From NCBI GenBank assembly GCA_003512875.1, contig DONZ01000004.1, positions 1 through 6,293 on the forward strand: a DNA stretch of 6,293 bases, written 5' to 3'. The position numbers and the translations under genes were made by a program. The DNA is from Desulfovibrio sp. Its GTDB lineage: Bacteria; Desulfobacterota; Desulfovibrionia; Desulfovibrionales; Desulfovibrionaceae. A model generated the notes under the pieces. It did no database searches, had not been told where the DNA came from, and saw nothing but the letters and a program-made list of their open reading frames with translations. Below, one piece after another: positions 1-6,293 of the stretch. Position 1 is the first letter of the stretch, and every line of letters begins with the position of its first letter.

Positions 1-335
1 GCGGCATAGGTCGTATCAAGTGCGTGTTCGGCGTCAATAAAAGCCGCGGTGCCGCCCTGTTTTTGGCATTCTGCGATAACGTGCAGGGTAAGGGTCGTTT
101 TGCCTGAAGATTCAGGTCCGTAAATTTCCGTAACGCGTCCTTTGGGCACTCCGCCAATACCGAGGGCGAGGTCTAATCCGATAGAACCTGTAGGAATAAC
201 AGGAACCTGCACATGGGCGTTGTCTGATAATTTCATGACAGCACCTTGGCCGTATTTTTTTTCAATGGTGGTGAGAGCGGTTTTCAGAGCTTCCAATTTT
301 GCGTCTTCTTGTGAAAGCGTGGGCTTTTTTGCCAT
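1..335 (-). CDS. recA: RecA recombinase, N-terminal part (cut by left edge)
   Basis: RecA is the cytoplasmic ATP-dependent strand-exchange protein of homologous recombination and the co-protease that triggers LexA cleavage in the SOS response. The 111 codons present give a typical RecA start: the N-terminal helix region (about residues 10-30, ending [11 protein letters not shown]), the [17 protein letters not shown] segment (46-62), and the ATPase core with the Walker A motif GPESSGKT (73-80). The DAEHALD motif (101-107) carries the likely catalytic glutamate E103, equivalent to E. coli E96. About two thirds of the protein lies beyond the left edge, so intactness cannot be judged. The ATG at 333-335 is chosen because AAAAGGAAAT (341-350) sits at good spacing upstream. 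The gene is divergent from the PP-loop gene at 478, with its own strong promoter in the shared 142-bp gap. I saw no convincing LexA box there. Confidence 0.98.
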   Translation of the reverse strand, partial: MAKKPTLSQEDAKLEALKTALTTIEKKYGQGAVMKLSDNAHVQVPVIPTGSIGLDLALGIGGVPKGRVTEIYGPESSGKTTLTLHVIAECQKQGGTAAFIDAEHALDTTYA

Positions 336-372
336 AGTATATTTCCTTTTTAAGTATGCTATTAATATATTG

Positions 373-401
373 TTTATAACCTTTTTGGCTTTGGCTGTCA
401 A
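373..401 (-). promoter_or_regulatory. Sigma-70-type promoter of recA
   Basis: Read on the minus strand, a perfect -35 hexamer TTGACA (396-401) is followed by a 17-bp spacer and a near-consensus -10 hexamer TATAAA (373-378). Transcription would start near 366-367, leaving a leader of about 30 nt that contains the recA ribosome binding site (341-350). The match is direct sequence evidence; activity is inferred. Confidence 0.8.
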
Positions 402-443
402 ATAAGGGAAAATTGCGGCAAGGGAACGTGCGGACTTCTTCGC

Positions 444-471
444 TTGCCTTTTTGCCTGTCTTTGCTATACT
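444..471 (+). promoter_or_regulatory. Putative promoter of the PP-loop gene, possibly giving a leaderless mRNA
   Basis: TTGCCT (444-449, four of six bases of the -35 consensus) and TATACT (466-471, five of six bases of the -10 consensus) are separated by 16 bp. A start about 7 nt after the -10 box falls on base 478, the A of the ATG. There is no Shine-Dalgarno sequence between this promoter and the ATG, only a short T run (472-476). A second TTGCCT at 452-457 is too close to the -10 box to serve. Confidence 0.5.
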
Positions 472-477
472 TTTTTC

Positions 478-1542
478 ATGATGAAACAATATGACGCATT
501 AGCTCTTTTTTCCGGTGGCTTGGACAGTATTTTAGCCGCAAGGCTGATGATGGAGCAGGGAAAAAGAATCCTTTGCCTGCATTTTACCAGTCCTTTTTTT
601 GGGGATAACGCCGCCGTTCCTTTTTGGGAAAGAAAATACGGATTGGAAATACTGCCTGTTGACATTTCCGACGAATATTGCCAAATGCTTTGCAGTAATC
701 CTGCAAACGGCTTTGGCAGCGCATTAAACCCCTGTGTCGACTGCAAAATTATCATGATGAAAAAAGCCAAAGCGCTTATGGCGGAATATGGGGCGAAATT
801 TTTAATTTCCGGCGAAGTTTTGGGGCAGCGCCCCATGTCGCAGCGGCGTGATACGTTGAATGTGATACGGCGTGACGCCGAGGTGAGGGATATTTTGCTT
901 CGTCCTTTATCCGCTTTGCACATGGAGGCATTGCCCGTTGAGCTGTCCGGCGAGGTGGATCGGGAAAAGCTTCTGGGATTATATGGACGGGGCAGGAAAG
1001 AACAGCTTTCTTTGGCAAAGCGTTTCAATATCGTTGATATTCCGACCGCAGGCGGCGGCTGCAAACTCACGGAAAAGGAAAATGCGCGGCGTTATTACGA
1101 AGTCATGCAAAAAGTGCGAAAGCCGAGCGCTAATGATTTTTTTCTGGCAAATCACGGACGCCAGCTTTGGAACGGAAATATTTGGGTCAGTATCGGGCGC
1201 AAGCAGGCGGATAACGAGCAAATGCGGCAATATCAAAAAGAAAGCGATTATATTTTGCGGATTGAACATTTCCCAAGTCCTTACTGCATTGTCCGTCAAA
1301 CCGAAAATAAGCCGGTTCCTGCTGAAGAATTGCAACTTATCGGAAGTATTTTAGCGAGTTATTCCAATAAGGCATGTGCCTTTTTTACAGAAAAAAAAGA
1401 GCCTGTTTCCATAAAAATCGAGCATAACGGCAATATTGAACGAATCGGTGTCGAGCCTAAACGCTATGAGCAATACAGGGAACTGCATTTTGAGGAAATT
1501 AAAGACGCGTTGCAGCAATTGAAGAAAAATATGGCGGAATAA
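478..1542 (+). CDS. PP-loop tRNA-thiolation-like enzyme with C-terminal NFACT-R-like domain
   Basis: This is a 354-residue cytoplasmic protein of the ThiI/MnmA class, which adenylates a uridine base in tRNA for sulfur transfer. The PP-loop SGGLDS is at residues 12-17. A second motif, SGEVLGQRPMSQ (111-122), recalls ThiI (TGESLGQ), while NPCVDCK (84-90) recalls the cysteine loop of MnmA (NPxVxCN). A third conserved-looking motif, PTAGGGCKLTE (189-199), carries C195. C86, C89 and C195 could bind an Fe-S cluster or act in sulfur transfer. About residues 220-280, with a WVSIGRKQADNEQ core (236-248), resemble the NFACT-R RNA-binding domain; from memory, such PP-loop/NFACT-R fusions exist in bacteria. 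It lacks ThiI's THUMP domain and the later MnmA domains, so it is neither standard enzyme. The exact base modified is unknown. The start is ATG 478 or the in-frame ATG at 481; neither has a ribosome binding site. It is divergent from recA and ends 5 bp from the convergent gene. Confidence 0.85.
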   Translation: MMKQYDALALFSGGLDSILAARLMMEQGKRILCLHFTSPFFGDNAAVPFWERKYGLEILPVDISDEYCQMLCSNPANGFGSALNPCVDCKIIMMKKAKALMAEYGAKFLISGEVLGQRPMSQRRDTLNVIRRDAEVRDILLRPLSALHMEALPVELSGEVDREKLLGLYGRGRKEQLSLAKRFNIVDIPTAGGGCKLTEKENARRYYEVMQKVRKPSANDFFLANHGRQLWNGNIWVSIGRKQADNEQMRQYQKESDYILRIEHFPSPYCIVRQTENKPVPAEELQLIGSILASYSNKACAFFTEKKEPVSIKIEHNGNIERIGVEPKRYEQYRELHFEEIKDALQQLKKNMAE

Positions 1543-1547
1543 ATCTC

Positions 1548-2576
1548 TTAGGAAACTTTTTTGTAGGAAACAAGCTGTATCAATCTTTCTTTATTGAGTT
1601 TATGCCTTGTGCCAAGATGTTCTATGATTTGTTCAAGAGTGAATTTCGGATTGCGGAATAAGAGAATAAGTTCTTGCAAAATCTCAATTTGCTCTTCCGG
1701 CATGAAGAGCGCGTAGCGTACAAGCTCTTTTTGCTGCAAAACGGTTTTGTCGCCGGAAATGAGAAATTTATAGAGCAGGGCTTCAAAAAAACTTTGAAAA
1801 CGGATTTCCTCCGCCGCATGGATAAAATTTTCCGCATGGCAATTAATAACGATGTCGGGCTGAATTTGCCGCAAAATTTCCTTATCGAAACCTGTTGTCT
1901 GAAAAAAGAAAACATGGCTGAAATATTGGCTGATAGTGTTTATGGAAAAGCGGGTGAAGGAATCCCCGAAAATAACCCCGACCAAACGGCTGTGTTTTGA
2001 GTTTTCGCAAAGAATCAATCCTCCGACGTTGACTATCTCGTTGTAATAAATGATGTTGTTTTGCGGGTAGCGCCAGCACAGGGCTTGCGGGCAAGGCTCG
2101 GAGCTTATTTTTATCCATAAATCATGCAAAGGTGTTGTGTAAAATTTTTCCAAGCCTGAGGGGAGCTTCTGTTTTAATAGGCCGGCATATAATTGGTCGC
2201 AGGCAAAATCGTTCCAATGGGTATCGTATTGATAAAAGCAATGCTCTTGTTTTTTGAGTTCCTGAAAAAAGGACAGGGGATACTTTGCAGGCGTATGCTC
2301 TTGCAGCTGCATGGCGGGGCGGTTGTCGGAAATGGGGTAGTGTTTTAATTTTTCCTTATAAACGCATTGCTTGAGCGGAAGAATGATAAAATGATAGGCA
2401 GCGCCAAAAGAGGCGCAAAAGCTTTGCCGTTGTTCCAATTCCTGTTTCCAAGCTTGTATTTGGTCCTTATTGAGGGAAGATTTTCCCTGCAAAATGGAAT
2501 GGATGGCATTTGTGCCCTGATAAGCGAAAAGCCATGAATCATCGGAAATGAGAACATCATTTAAAATCGAGTGCAT
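1548..2576 (-). CDS. SGNH/AlgX-AlgJ-like protein without a signal peptide
   Basis: This 342-residue protein shows the landmarks of the AlgX/AlgJ (DHHW) group of SGNH-fold enzymes, which in known members O-acetylate alginate and other polysaccharides. These are an early DSWLFAYQGTN (13-23; WLF plus a glycine is the usual opening), DTHWN (118-122) with the Asp-His pair of the catalytic triad, and GDSFTRF (204-210) with the likely nucleophile S206. QPDIVINCHAENF (239-251) resembles the end of the family domain. Known AlgX/AlgJ are exported, but here the protein starts almost directly with the domain: there is no hydrophobic N-terminal segment, so it looks cytoplasmic unless the start is wrong. 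The last 85 residues or so (about 255-342) form a helical tail of unknown role. Its ATG follows the upstream gene's stop after 2 bp with no clear Shine-Dalgarno sequence, implying translational coupling. It is the last gene of the operon. The substrate is unknown. Confidence 0.7.
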   Translation of the reverse strand: MHSILNDVLISDDSWLFAYQGTNAIHSILQGKSSLNKDQIQAWKQELEQRQSFCASFGAAYHFIILPLKQCVYKEKLKHYPISDNRPAMQLQEHTPAKYPLSFFQELKKQEHCFYQYDTHWNDFACDQLYAGLLKQKLPSGLEKFYTTPLHDLWIKISSEPCPQALCWRYPQNNIIYYNEIVNVGGLILCENSKHSRLVGVIFGDSFTRFSINTISQYFSHVFFFQTTGFDKEILRQIQPDIVINCHAENFIHAAEEIRFQSFFEALLYKFLISGDKTVLQQKELVRYALFMPEEQIEILQELILLFRNPKFTLEQIIEHLGTRHKLNKERLIQLVSYKKVS

Positions 2577-2578
2577 TC

Positions 2579-2917
2579 TTACAGGCTTTGGATAAGTTTT
2601 TCCAAATTATTGGGTTCGCCCTCCCGGTAATCTTCCGGGTAAAGGAGCGCGGACATGAACCACGGGGAATTTACCTGCAAAGATTTTTCGGCGCTTTCGG
2701 AAAATCCGTGCAGGGTCAGTAAAACGTTTTCCGCTTGTTCAATATCCGAAACGTCTTGTTTTCGGGCGTTGTCGTACAGCGCTGCAAGAATGTGTGCTTT
2801 TTTATGCATGCTGCTGACATATTCCTGCTTGTTTCCCGCGGACAGCATTTTTTTCGCTTTTGCTTCAATATCTTGAATTTGTTTGGCGGTTTGCAAAAGA
2901 TATTCTTTCAGAGCCAT
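2579..2917 (-). CDS. Small helical protein of unknown function
   Basis: I do not recognise this 112-residue protein. It is rich in Lys, Glu, Ala and Gln; residues 1-90 read as two or three amphipathic helices, possibly coiled (for example LLQTAKQIQDIEAKAKKML at 7-25 and DIEQAENVLLTLHGFSESAE at 58-77). A less regular stretch with a PWFMSALLYPEDY segment (85-97) follows, then a short C-terminal helix. There is no signal peptide, membrane segment, or Cys/His metal site. The coding call rests on the ATG with AAAGGAAA well placed upstream, a full-length frame fitting between its neighbours, and gaps of 24 bp to the aminotransferase and 2 bp to the SGNH gene. The near overlap with the SGNH gene suggests that the two are made together and may act together, for instance as an adaptor or chaperone. 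That is inference only. Confidence 0.75.
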   Translation of the reverse strand: MALKEYLLQTAKQIQDIEAKAKKMLSAGNKQEYVSSMHKKAHILAALYDNARKQDVSDIEQAENVLLTLHGFSESAEKSLQVNSPWFMSALLYPEDYREGEPNNLEKLIQSL

Positions 2918-2941
2918 GGATTTTCCTTTGCTTTTTCAATA

Positions 2942-4054
2942 TTATTTGCGTTTTTTGAGAACTTTTTTCATTATTTTCAACGCTTTTTCCATTTTTTCTT
3001 TTTTGGCTTGCGTTCCCATGTGTCCGATTCTGAATATTTTTCCGTCCATGGGACCAAAACTGCCCGCAATGTACATGCCATATTCGGCAAGAGCCCATTT
3101 CCATGACTTGAAATCAAACCCTTTTGGCAGCATGGCAGCCGTGCAGGTTGGGGAATTGACGGCTTCGGGGCTTGTCCAAAGCGGTATGCCAAGCTCTTTC
3201 AAGCCGTTTCTGCATAGTTCGGCAACTTCGAGGTGACGGCGGTATACAGTTTCAAGTCCTTCTTTTTCAAGCAGCTGCGCGGACTTATGTAAAGCCTGTA
3301 TGCCGGTATAACAAGGAGTGTAAGGAAATTTCATGGGATTTTCGGCTGCATTGTGGAAAGGCAGAATACTGTCATATCCGGCATAGCCTACTTTTTCCGC
3401 AATTTCCCAAGCTGTATCGCTTACAAGCATGATGCCCGTGAAAGGAGGGCAGGAAAAACACTTCTGCGAACCGCCGAGCAGAATATCGCAGTTCCATGCG
3501 TCAGTTTTTATTTCAGCTCCGCCCATGCTGGCGACGGCGTCAACAACCAATAAAGGCACATTGCGTTCTTTTTTGAGTTTTCCGAGTTCTTCAAGAGGGT
3601 TGAGCGTACCAGAAGGCGTTTCGCAATGAACGGCGGTGATCATCACAGGTTTGGTGCGCTTAATCGCTTCGTCAATACGTTCCAAATCGTTCCGGGTAAT
3701 GGTGCTGTCGTAGGGGAAAGAAACCTTATCGACAACACAGCCCAGACTTTCCGCCATATCGGCAAAGCCGTCGCCAAAAACACCGGTTCCAACCGTAACG
3801 ACCTTGTCACCTGCCTTCAAACAGCTTTTTAATGCACCCCAAAGACCGACCATGGCTTCGCCTGTCGGGAAAATCGCCTCATTTTCCGTATTGCAGATTT
3901 TTTGGATTTTTTTCGTAAGATCGGCATAAAGTTCCGTGTATTCCGTTCCGAAGCGGGGCGGAGCGAAATCCTTATGCATGACTTTTGCAATTTTCGGGTG
4001 AATGGTCACGGGACCCGGATAAAATGGCAAGGCGCCATACGCTTTGAAACCCAT
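2942..4054 (-). CDS. Class V aminotransferase, alanine/serine-glyoxylate type
   Basis: This is a PLP-dependent, fold-type I aminotransferase of 370 residues, the usual length for the AGXT/PucG/serine-pyruvate group that moves amino groups from alanine or serine to glyoxylate or a related keto acid. Numbering from the ATG, FYPGPVTIHP (11-20) is the family's N-terminal motif, VHCETPSGT (142-150) lies in the cofactor pocket, VVDAVASMGG (170-179) holds D172 that contacts the pyridine ring, GGSQKCF (194-200) holds the Schiff-base lysine K198, and FRIGHMG (341-347) holds R342, likely binding the substrate carboxylate. The C-terminus is lysine-rich. A TTG at 4058-4060 would add two residues but directly abuts the Shine-Dalgarno sequence; the ATG at 4052-4054 has correct spacing. 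It follows gatA by 26 bp in the same operon. Exact substrates (alanine, serine, glyoxylate, phosphonate or other) cannot be told from sequence. Confidence 0.9.
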   Translation of the reverse strand: MGFKAYGALPFYPGPVTIHPKIAKVMHKDFAPPRFGTEYTELYADLTKKIQKICNTENEAIFPTGEAMVGLWGALKSCLKAGDKVVTVGTGVFGDGFADMAESLGCVVDKVSFPYDSTITRNDLERIDEAIKRTKPVMITAVHCETPSGTLNPLEELGKLKKERNVPLLVVDAVASMGGAEIKTDAWNCDILLGGSQKCFSCPPFTGIMLVSDTAWEIAEKVGYAGYDSILPFHNAAENPMKFPYTPCYTGIQALHKSAQLLEKEGLETVYRRHLEVAELCRNGLKELGIPLWTSPEAVNSPTCTAAMLPKGFDFKSWKWALAEYGMYIAGSFGPMDGKIFRIGHMGTQAKKEKMEKALKIMKKVLKKRK

Positions 4055-4060
4055 GCTCAA

Positions 4061-4067
4061 TTCCTTT
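4061..4067 (-). promoter_or_regulatory. Ribosome binding site that fixes the aminotransferase start
   Basis: On the minus strand AAAGGAA lies here. From its AGGA core there are about 7-8 nt to the ATG at 4052-4054, but essentially none to the in-frame TTG at 4058-4060. This favours the ATG. Confidence 0.75.
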
Positions 4068-4080
4068 CAGATCAGTATAA

Positions 4081-5532
4081 TTAAAATTTGTATTGGTTGT
4101 TTGTTCCCAAATGGTTTGTAAGGCTGTGTCCGACAGTAAAAAGTTTCGCTTCGTCGAATGCGGAGCCGATAATTTGCATGCCTACGGGCATATTGTGCGC
4201 CATACCCACGGGAATTGCAAGACCGGGAAGTCCCGCAAGGTTCAAAGAAAGGGTGAAAATATCCATTTGGTACATTTGCAGGGGATCGGTCACGCTTCCT
4301 TTTTTCCATGCCGTAATAGGGGACACGGGGGCTAGGAGCACATCGCATTCTTTAAGGGCATTGACATAGTCATCGCGGATAAGGCGGCGGACTTGAGCGG
4401 CTTTTTTATAGTAGGCATCGTAGTACCCTGCTGAAAGAACATAGGTTCCAAGCAAAATGCGGCGCTGGACTTCTTCGCCGAAACCTTCCGTTCTTGACAT
4501 GGTATACAGTTCGTCCAAATCCTGAGGTTGGTTTGTTCTGTGTCCATAGCGGATTCCGTCGTAACGGGCAAGGTTGGAGCTCGCTTCCGCCGAGGCGATG
4601 ATATAATAAGAAGCGATGGAATACGTAAGATGGGGCATGGAAACTTCTTTTATGTTCGCTCCCAATTTTTTTGCTTCTTGTATGGTGTTTCGGCAGAGTT
4701 CCGCAATTTCGCCGTCCATAGCCTCGCTTTCAAAAAATTCTTTTGGCAGACCGATGGTGATATTGTTCAAATCCGTCTGAGGATGTTGGAAAAGCTTTGT
4801 GAAATCTTCTTTTTCACGGGGGGAGGAAGTGCTGTCCCTTTCATCGTGCCCTGAAATCACGGAAAGAATGAGGGCTGCGTCTTCAACCGTGCGCGTAAAA
4901 GGTCCGATTTGGTCGAGAGAAGAAGCATAGGCTAAAAGTCCGTATCGGGAAACGCGTCCATAGGTCGGTTTTAGTCCCACGCAGCCGCAAAGGGAAGCTG
5001 GCTGGCGTATGGAACCGCCCGTATCGGTGCCGAGCGAAGCAAAAGACTGGCAGCTTGCAACGCTGATGGCGGAACCGCCGCTTGAGCCGCCGGCCACGCA
5101 GTCCGTATTCCAAGGATTTGAACCGGCTTTAAACGCGGAATTTTCGCAGGTGCTTCCCATGGCGAATTCGTCCATATTGTTTTTGCCCAAGATAATGGCG
5201 CCCGCTTTTTCCAGTTGTTCAACAGCAAAAGCGGAATAGGGCGGAATAAAATTTTCCAGAATTTTGGAGCCTGCCGTTGTTTTCATATTCTTCGTCGCAA
5301 GGGCGTCTTTCACTGAAACGGGAATGCCCCAAAGAGGCATGGTTTCGTCAAAGCCTTTTTCATCAAGTTCTTTGGCTTTTTGCAAGGCTTGTTCCGGATA
5401 AATATTGATGAATGCTCCGAGTTTTTCATCTGTTTTATCGATATGCTCAAGACAGGAGCGGGTCAGTTCCGTTGCGCTGATTTCTTTTTTGGCAAGGGCT
5501 TTTTTTATTTCCGTTATGCTGCGGGTAATCAT
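4081..5532 (-). CDS. gatA: Asp-tRNA(Asn)/Glu-tRNA(Gln) amidotransferase subunit A
   Basis: GatA is the glutaminase subunit of the GatCAB amidotransferase. It frees ammonia from glutamine, which GatB uses to convert Glu-tRNA(Gln) or Asp-tRNA(Asn) to the amidated form. The 483 residues match the family's usual length and the amidase-signature fold. The Ser-cisSer-Lys triad is complete: K75 in GIPVSVKDA (69-77), S150 in AGGSSGGSA (147-155), and nucleophile S174 in [11 protein letters not shown] (168-178). Their spacing (99 and 24 residues) agrees with the family pattern. [13 protein letters not shown] (116-128) and [14 protein letters not shown] (186-199) are further GatA hallmarks. The ATG at 5530-5532 lies 3 bp after the gatC stop, with AGAAGGA inside the end of gatC as ribosome binding site, so the two are probably translationally coupled. 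gatB is not in the window and must be sought elsewhere in the genome. Confidence 0.98.
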   Translation of the reverse strand: MITRSITEIKKALAKKEISATELTRSCLEHIDKTDEKLGAFINIYPEQALQKAKELDEKGFDETMPLWGIPVSVKDALATKNMKTTAGSKILENFIPPYSAFAVEQLEKAGAIILGKNNMDEFAMGSTCENSAFKAGSNPWNTDCVAGGSSGGSAISVASCQSFASLGTDTGGSIRQPASLCGCVGLKPTYGRVSRYGLLAYASSLDQIGPFTRTVEDAALILSVISGHDERDSTSSPREKEDFTKLFQHPQTDLNNITIGLPKEFFESEAMDGEIAELCRNTIQEAKKLGANIKEVSMPHLTYSIASYYIIASAEASSNLARYDGIRYGHRTNQPQDLDELYTMSRTEGFGEEVQRRILLGTYVLSAGYYDAYYKKAAQVRRLIRDDYVNALKECDVLLAPVSPITAWKKGSVTDPLQMYQMDIFTLSLNLAGLPGLAIPVGMAHNMPVGMQIIGSAFDEAKLFTVGHSLTNHLGTNNQYKF

Positions 5533-5535
5533 TAT

Positions 5536-5829
5536 TTATTTTCCTTCTACTATTTTTGGCACGATGAAATATGTTCCGTCTGTTTCCGGTGCGTTTTTGA
5601 GAATTTGCTCCGGAGTTTGTTTGCGGAACGCTGTGTCTTCACGGACTGCGCTTTCATGAAACACGGGAGAATAAAGAGGGGCGGTATTTTCTGTTTTCGC
5701 TTCTGACAATGTATCGATATAATTTATGATATCAGTAAATTGACGGGATATTTTCTCAAGCGTTTTTTCGTCCGGAGAGAGTTTTGCAAGCTTGCAAAGG
5801 TGGGCTAAGTCTTGGGCGGAAGTTGTCAT
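5536..5829 (-). CDS. gatC: Asp-tRNA(Asn)/Glu-tRNA(Gln) amidotransferase subunit C
   Basis: GatC is the small subunit that wraps around GatA and helps hold the GatA-GatB complex together. The 97-residue product has the family pattern: an N-terminal LAHLCKLAKLSPDE (8-21), a helix with FTDIINYIDTLSE (31-43), and the typical extended C-terminal part with a VFHESAVRED segment (56-65) and NAPETDGTYFIVPKIVE (79-95). Length is normal for GatC. The ATG has AAGGAT about 7 nt upstream. It lies 12 bp after the preceding open frame and 3 bp before gatA, in the common order gatC-gatA. Confidence 0.96.
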   Translation of the reverse strand: MTTSAQDLAHLCKLAKLSPDEKTLEKISRQFTDIINYIDTLSEAKTENTAPLYSPVFHESAVREDTAFRKQTPEQILKNAPETDGTYFIVPKIVEGK

Positions 5830-5841
5830 GGTATATCCTTT

Positions 5842-6293
5842 TTAGTTGAGAATGGATTGGATTAATGCGTCAAGGGCGTTTTGTTCTTCTTTCTGCTCTT
5901 GTTTTGTTTTGGTTTCATCGTCAAGGTTCGGCAGAGCCTTTCCGTTTTTTTGGTAAAGCAAAAACGCTTCCTTATTGAAAGGGGTGCGTCCGTTTCGGGC
6001 GGGCTGGTTGATTATGAGTTCTCTGGAAAGTTTGCCTTGGGCGGAATAAACGAACGGCGCGCCGATATAATCAACTTTCAGTGCGGAAAGTTTTCGGTTT
6101 ACCTCTTGGTTTGGTTCTTTTTTTTGTATTTGCAGTTGACTGGACATGAGCACAAAGTCAAAGCCCAATGCAATCCAGTTTGTTCCGATGCTTTGCTGTT
6201 TGTTCAGTTCCCCTTGGAAAAATTCCTTATAAGGGCTTTCCCGTTTGCTGTCGTAAGAAACGGGGAAAAGCGTCAGAGCAAACGTTTGGGAAT
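5842..6293 (-). CDS. Unidentified protein, C-terminal part (cut by right edge)
   Basis: The frame is open from the right edge to a TAA at 5842-5844, giving 150 codons of a longer protein whose start lies outside. An internal TTG at 6166-6168 is not a credible start, since the frame continues upstream without a stop and there is no binding site in front of it. The sequence reads like a folded domain (SQTFALTLFPVSY at the edge, then EFFQGELNKQQ, GTNWIALGFDFVLM, ALKVDYIGAPFVYSAQGKLSREL) followed by a charged Gln/Lys/Glu-rich stretch and a helical end (ALDALIQSILN). The pattern of a GxxWxALGxDF helix followed by a beta-rich GAPFxxxAQGKLSREL segment faintly recalls the C-terminal lobe of type I periplasmic-binding or LpoA/LppC-like proteins. 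That is a weak impression and no function is assigned. It is the first visible gene of the gatCA operon. Confidence 0.8.
   Translation of the reverse strand, partial: SQTFALTLFPVSYDSKRESPYKEFFQGELNKQQSIGTNWIALGFDFVLMSSQLQIQKKEPNQEVNRKLSALKVDYIGAPFVYSAQGKLSRELIINQPARNGRTPFNKEAFLLYQKNGKALPNLDDETKTKQEQKEEQNALDALIQSILN

Noticed and set aside
360..372. AT-rich palindromes (TATTAATA, AATATATT) near the recA transcription start as a LexA operator
   Set aside because: They do not match the CTGT-N8-ACAG type box or another LexA motif I know with confidence, and AT-rich palindromes are common in promoters. The true SOS box of this lineage could differ.
465..1070. A 201-codon open frame on the minus strand opposite the PP-loop gene
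   Set aside because: It is fully antisense to a gene with clear family motifs, its product is rich in Ser, Arg and Pro without recognisable domains, and it has no operon context. It is a shadow frame.
1369..1386. Terminator-like hairpin (AAGGC-ATGT-GCCTT followed by Ts) on the plus strand
   Set aside because: It lies inside the PP-loop coding sequence, the stem has only 5 bp with three G-C pairs, and the frame continues for 52 more codons. It is probably chance.
4055..4060. TTG start of the aminotransferase two codons upstream
   Set aside because: It directly abuts the AAAGGAA ribosome binding site; the ATG at 4052-4054 has proper spacing.
4055..4080. Possible terminator or promoter between gatA and the aminotransferase
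   Set aside because: The 26 bp hold a ribosome binding site but no hairpin and no convincing pair of promoter boxes.
5842..6168. A complete 108-residue gene starting at a TTG
   Set aside because: The same frame stays open to the right edge with protein-like sequence, and there is no binding site before the TTG. It is the 3' end of a longer gene.

Overview
The window is an ordinary-looking chromosomal segment of mid-40s percent GC (judged by eye), gene-dense, with short intergenic gaps and AGGA-type ribosome binding sites. The RecA N-terminus, a GatC/GatA pair and the general style suggest a Gram-negative anaerobe, most likely a lower-GC Desulfovibrio relative (Desulfobacterota). That assignment is inference from protein resemblance; no rRNA or other decisive marker is present. 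I saw no mobile element, CRISPR array, tRNA or rRNA.

Layout. Bases 1-335 hold the first 111 codons of recA on the minus strand, running off the left edge, with a very good promoter (TTGACA, 17 bp, TATAAA) in the 142-bp gap 336-477. From the same gap, on the plus strand, a 354-residue PP-loop ATPase of the ThiI/MnmA (tRNA thiolation) type is read at 478-1542. Its C-terminal part resembles the NFACT-R RNA-binding domain. Its only visible promoter puts the start of transcription on the ATG, so the mRNA may be leaderless.

Bases 1548-6293 are one tightly packed minus-strand gene run, read right to left: the 3' end of an unidentified gene (cut by the right edge), gatC, gatA, a class V (alanine/serine-glyoxylate type) aminotransferase, a 112-residue helical protein of unknown function, and a 342-residue SGNH/AlgX-like protein without an export signal. 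Gaps between them are 12, 3, 26, 24 and 2 bp, and no terminator is visible, so they probably form one operon. The run meets the PP-loop gene tail to tail with only 5 bp between the stop codons.

How the genes relate. GatC and GatA are two of the three subunits of the amidotransferase that makes Gln-tRNA(Gln) and/or Asn-tRNA(Asn); gatB is not in the window. The aminotransferase is a metabolic enzyme with no clear link to them. The last two genes look like a coupled pair of unknown role. The PP-loop gene is a separate unit concerned, by inference, with RNA sulfur modification. The parts most worth attention are this PP-loop/NFACT-R fusion with its cysteine set, and the apparently cytoplasmic AlgX-like protein with its small partner. 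I found no strong evidence of a wholly new system.
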